Shown here piece after piece: positions 61,674 to 64,000 of a stretch of DNA of 64,000 nucleotides (the stretch's first letter is position 1; each line of letters opens with the position of its first letter). The stretch covers positions 1 through 64,000 of the forward strand of contig CBFGWL010000001.1 in the NCBI GenBank assembly GCA_965652565.1, read 5' to 3'. The DNA comes from RSA11 sp965652565 (GTDB taxonomy: Bacteria > Actinomycetota > Thermoleophilia > Solirubrobacterales > 70-9). The notes under the pieces are model-generated. The model was not told the DNA's origin. It did no database searches and was given only the letters and a program-made list of their open reading frames with translations. The position numbers were made by a program, and so were the translations under genes.

Positions 61674-63073
61674 GCCCAGTACTCCTTGGCCAGGCCACGG
61701 TCGGCCAGCAGCGTGCGCAGCTCGAGCAGCGCGGTGTAGGTGGGCAGCGCGAACAGGCGCCCAGGCGCGTTCGCGAGCGCGTCGTCGAGCGAGGCGGCGA
61801 TCGGCTCGTTCACGGCGATCCGGGACTCCGCTACGCCGGCGTACTTGAGCCGCAGCGCCATCTCGGGAGCGCGGGTCCCCGCGCACGTGACGCGCCGGAT
61901 CGCGCCGGCGAGCAGCTCGAAGTCGGCGTCCCAGATCCACGAGACGTCGCGGCCGTCGGCGATGCGGTCGTTGAGCGCGATCCACAGGTCGAGCTGTCCG
62001 CCGCTCAGCTCGCCCGCGCCGCTCGCTTCGAGCGCCAGGGTGCGCAGGACCTCGTTCGCGCCCGCCGGGTTCTTGATGAGGAGGATCGAGAGCGACTGCT
62101 CGCCGACCGGGATCGTCTCAACGCGGCCGAAGACAGCCTCCACGCGGGCGAGCGCGCCGACCGCCGTCTCCAGCGGCACGCGCAGGCGCAATGCCGTCGC
62201 GAGCGCGGCGAGCGCGTTGTAGACGTTGTAGAGGCCGGGGAGGGGGAGCTCGACCTGCGCGCCGCCCCACGGCGACTCCAGCTCGAAGCTCGCGCCGCGC
62301 ATGCCGCGCAGGGTGATCGACCGAGCCACGACGTCGGGGGTGGGGCGGTCGGCGCCGCAGTTGGGGCACGTGTAATGACCGAGGTGGCCCACGAACGCGC
62401 GCGCGTACGAGTACGGCGCTCCGCAACGGCGGCAGTGCTTGGCGTCGTGGGCGTGCTGCAGGCCCGGAAGCGCCTGGCCGGGGTCCTCGATGCCGAAGTA
62501 GGTCACCTCCGGCCGGCGGCGCAGCTCAGCGTCGCGCCCGAGGTCTGCGATGAGGGGATCGTCGGCGTTCAGGACGAGCCCGGTGCGGCCCTCGCGCTCG
62601 GCGACGATCCGCGCCCAATCGTCGGCGAGGCGTTCGAGTTCGCCGTAGCGGTCCAGCTGGTCGCGAAAGAGGTTGCCCAGCACGAGCAGACGGGGTCGCA
62701 GCTCACGCACCATCTGCGGAAGCCACGCCTCATCGACCTCGAAGAGCCCTTCGTCGCCCTCCTGCTCGAGCAGCGCGGTGGCGACACCCCAGCTCATGTT
62801 CGAGCCGGCGCGGTTGTGGACGGGAACGCGCCCGTCCGCGCGCAGCATCGCCGCGATCATCCCGGCGGTCGTGGTCTTGCCGTTCGTCGCGCTCACGATC
62901 GTCGAGCCGCGCACGAGCCGCTTGCCGAGCTTGGCGACCGCTTGCGAGTCGAGCCGCAGAAGCGCGCGGCCGGGCAGGGTGGTACCGCCCCCGCGGCCGC
63001 TGCGGCGGCTCGCCCACCCGATGCCGCGGGCGAGACGCACCTTGAGAGCCAGGGCTGGATCGAATGGGCTCAT
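61670..63073 (-). CDS. murT: Lipid II isoglutaminyl synthase, MurT subunit
   Basis: Mur-ligase-like subunit that activates D-isoglutamate of lipid II and, with GatD, makes D-isoglutamine. The 467-residue product has the P-loop SATNGKTTTAGMI (61-73), a Zn ribbon C214xxC217...C236xxC239 (HCRRCGAPY, TCPNCGAD) and the C-terminal DUF1727 domain with LWIALNDRIADGRDVSWIWD. It overlaps the lipid kinase by 4 nt upstream and the methyltransferase by 4 nt downstream. Confidence 0.94.
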   Translation of the reverse strand: MSPFDPALALKVRLARGIGWASRRSGRGGGTTLPGRALLRLDSQAVAKLGKRLVRGSTIVSATNGKTTTAGMIAAMLRADGRVPVHNRAGSNMSWGVATALLEQEGDEGLFEVDEAWLPQMVRELRPRLLVLGNLFRDQLDRYGELERLADDWARIVAEREGRTGLVLNADDPLIADLGRDAELRRRPEVTYFGIEDPGQALPGLQHAHDAKHCRRCGAPYSYARAFVGHLGHYTCPNCGADRPTPDVVARSITLRGMRGASFELESPWGGAQVELPLPGLYNVYNALAALATALRLRVPLETAVGALARVEAVFGRVETIPVGEQSLSILLIKNPAGANEVLRTLALEASGAGELSGGQLDLWIALNDRIADGRDVSWIWDADFELLAGAIRRVTCAGTRAPEMALRLKYAGVAESRIAVNEPIAASLDDALANAPGRLFALPTYTALLELRTLLADRGLAKEYWA

Positions 63074-63957
63074 GACGACTCCCGGGCGGGGACGATGACG
63101 CGCAGGGCGGCGGGCAGTACCCGCACGGTCGCCGGCAGGTCGGTGATCGGGTCGCCGTCGGCGAACACGGCGAACGGCCGGTCGGCCTCGATCCGCACCT
63201 CGCGCACGCGCCAGACCTTGACCTCGGGGCGGCGCACGTGGGTGCCGCGGAACACGTCCGGCAGCCCGCGCAGGAAGCGCAGCTTTGGGCCCTCCGAGGT
63301 CGCCACGACGTCAACCAGGCCGTCGTCGAGCTCGGCGTCGGGGGCGATGAACATGCCGCCGCCGTAGGCCTTGCTGTTCGCCGCGGCGACGGAGTAGCCG
63401 CTCAGCTCCACGCGCTCACCGTCGAGCGTCAGCGTGAAGGAGGCGGGCTTCCACGAGGCCAGGGTGCGCAGGGCGGCGTAGGCGTAGACGAGTGATCCCT
63501 TGAGGACCCGCGTCTCGTTGGCCAGCTGGTTGACGACCGAGTCGAACCCGCAGCTTGCGATGCACAAGAACCGGGCGCCGTTCGCCTCGCCGACGTCGAT
63601 CGTGCGGAGCGCGCCCGCGGCGATCGTGGCGACCGCGGCGCGCACATCGGTGGGAATGCCCAGCACCCGCGCCAGGTCGTTGCCGCGGCCGGCGGGGATG
63701 ATGCCGAGCACGCCGTCGGTGTTCGCGAGGGCCCCGCCCACCTGGCCGATGAGCCCGTCGCCGCTCATCACGATCACCCGTTCGCCGGAATCCACGGCGG
63801 CCCGCGCCTCCTCGACGCCGTGGGCGATGTCGCGGGTCAGCACGAGGCGATGCTGGATCCCGGCGCGCGTCAGCTCCTCCCGGGCTGCCCCGAGCAGCTT
63901 GCGCGAGCGGCCGACGCCCGCGGACGGGTTGACCAGCAGCAGGTGGTTCGGCGGCAT
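63070..63957 (-). CDS. Diacylglycerol/lipid kinase family protein
   Basis: A 295-residue YegS/DgkB-like lipid kinase. LLVNPSAGVGRSRKLL is the family start. The nucleotide loop usually written GGDGT reads MSGDGLIGQV here, closer to the form in sphingosine kinases; PAGRGNDLARVLGIP follows as expected. It probably phosphorylates a lipid such as diacylglycerol or undecaprenol-like substrate; which one is unknown. First gene of the unit with murT, methyltransferase and gatD. Confidence 0.88.
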   Translation of the reverse strand: MPPNHLLLVNPSAGVGRSRKLLGAAREELTRAGIQHRLVLTRDIAHGVEEARAAVDSGERVIVMSGDGLIGQVGGALANTDGVLGIIPAGRGNDLARVLGIPTDVRAAVATIAAGALRTIDVGEANGARFLCIASCGFDSVVNQLANETRVLKGSLVYAYAALRTLASWKPASFTLTLDGERVELSGYSVAAANSKAYGGGMFIAPDAELDDGLVDVVATSEGPKLRFLRGLPDVFRGTHVRRPEVKVWRVREVRIEADRPFAVFADGDPITDLPATVRVLPAALRVIVPARESS

Positions 63958-63968
63958 GGGCGGCAGTG

Positions 63969-63974
63969 ACTCTA
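63969..63974 (-). promoter_or_regulatory. -10 hexamer TAGAGT for the lipid kinase-murT unit
   Basis: On the minus strand TAGAGT ends 11 nt before the ATG at 63957. It is the only evident promoter for the four-gene unit. Confidence 0.4.
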
Positions 63975-64000
63975 CGAGGCGGACTGGGCGGCACGCCCGA

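Overview
The window is a stretch of ordinary chromosome from a very GC-rich, Gram-positive-type bacterium. Gene content suggests an actinobacterium, most likely of the Thermoleophilia/Solirubrobacterales kind; this is inference, since no rRNA gene is present. Supporting signs are the MurT/GatD lipid II amidation genes, a class E/D-like sortase, an Rpf-like muralytic protein, the GatCAB amidotransferase, DapL/DapF-type lysine genes, frequent GTG starts, and a -10-like TAnnnT hexamer that sits only 6-11 nt before many start codons (leaderless transcription). No phage, transposase, plasmid or cas gene is visible.

Layout. 0-3.5 kb: exported PQQ-type sugar dehydrogenase, NfeD-like protein, tRNA-Val, two 41-bp hairpin repeats and a 19-residue membrane microprotein. 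3.5-10.3 kb: a membrane protein, thrS, then infC and rpmI-rplT separated by two lipoprotein genes. 10.3-21.8 kb: an rRNA methyltransferase, pheS-pheT, argC-argJ-argB-argD, a tandem 60-bp repeat, a Thr/Glu-rich membrane protein, a sortase, and argG with a coupled 52-residue membrane peptide. 22-26.6 kb: an Rpf-like protein, an MFS exporter, a transcription unit made only of four copies of a six-codon gene (MGFRKG) closed by a strong terminator, and a membrane HD-GYP protein. 26.6-40.3 kb: dnaE, a Cys-rich protein, nfo, gltX, an HDOD-LuxR regulator, a pseudo-receiver LuxR regulator, a CymR-like Rrf2 regulator with cysK-cysE, a UvrD/PcrA helicase and folD. 40.3-48.7 kb: two membrane proteins, a GMC oxidoreductase, gatC-gatA-gatB, a secreted protein, a regularly spaced array of five 41-bp repeats, a DUF2277 protein and a TetR regulator. 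48.7-64 kb: miaB-miaA-dapF, a DapL-like aminotransferase, glutamate decarboxylase, an epimerase, a GH114-like protein, hflX, dut, a heparinase-like protein, and a four-gene unit of lipid kinase, murT, methyltransferase and gatD.

How the genes work together. Several blocks are functional units: translation (thrS, infC, rpmI-rplT, pheST, gltX, gatCAB, miaAB), arginine synthesis, cysteine synthesis with its probable regulator, diaminopimelate synthesis, and peptidoglycan modification (murT-gatD, the Rpf-like protein, sortase). The observations most worth following are the four-fold MGFRKG micro-gene array, the 41-bp/71-bp-period repeat arrays, a DapF whose two catalytic cysteines are both serine, the methyltransferase inserted between murT and gatD, and two genes that share one reading frame across a single TGA.
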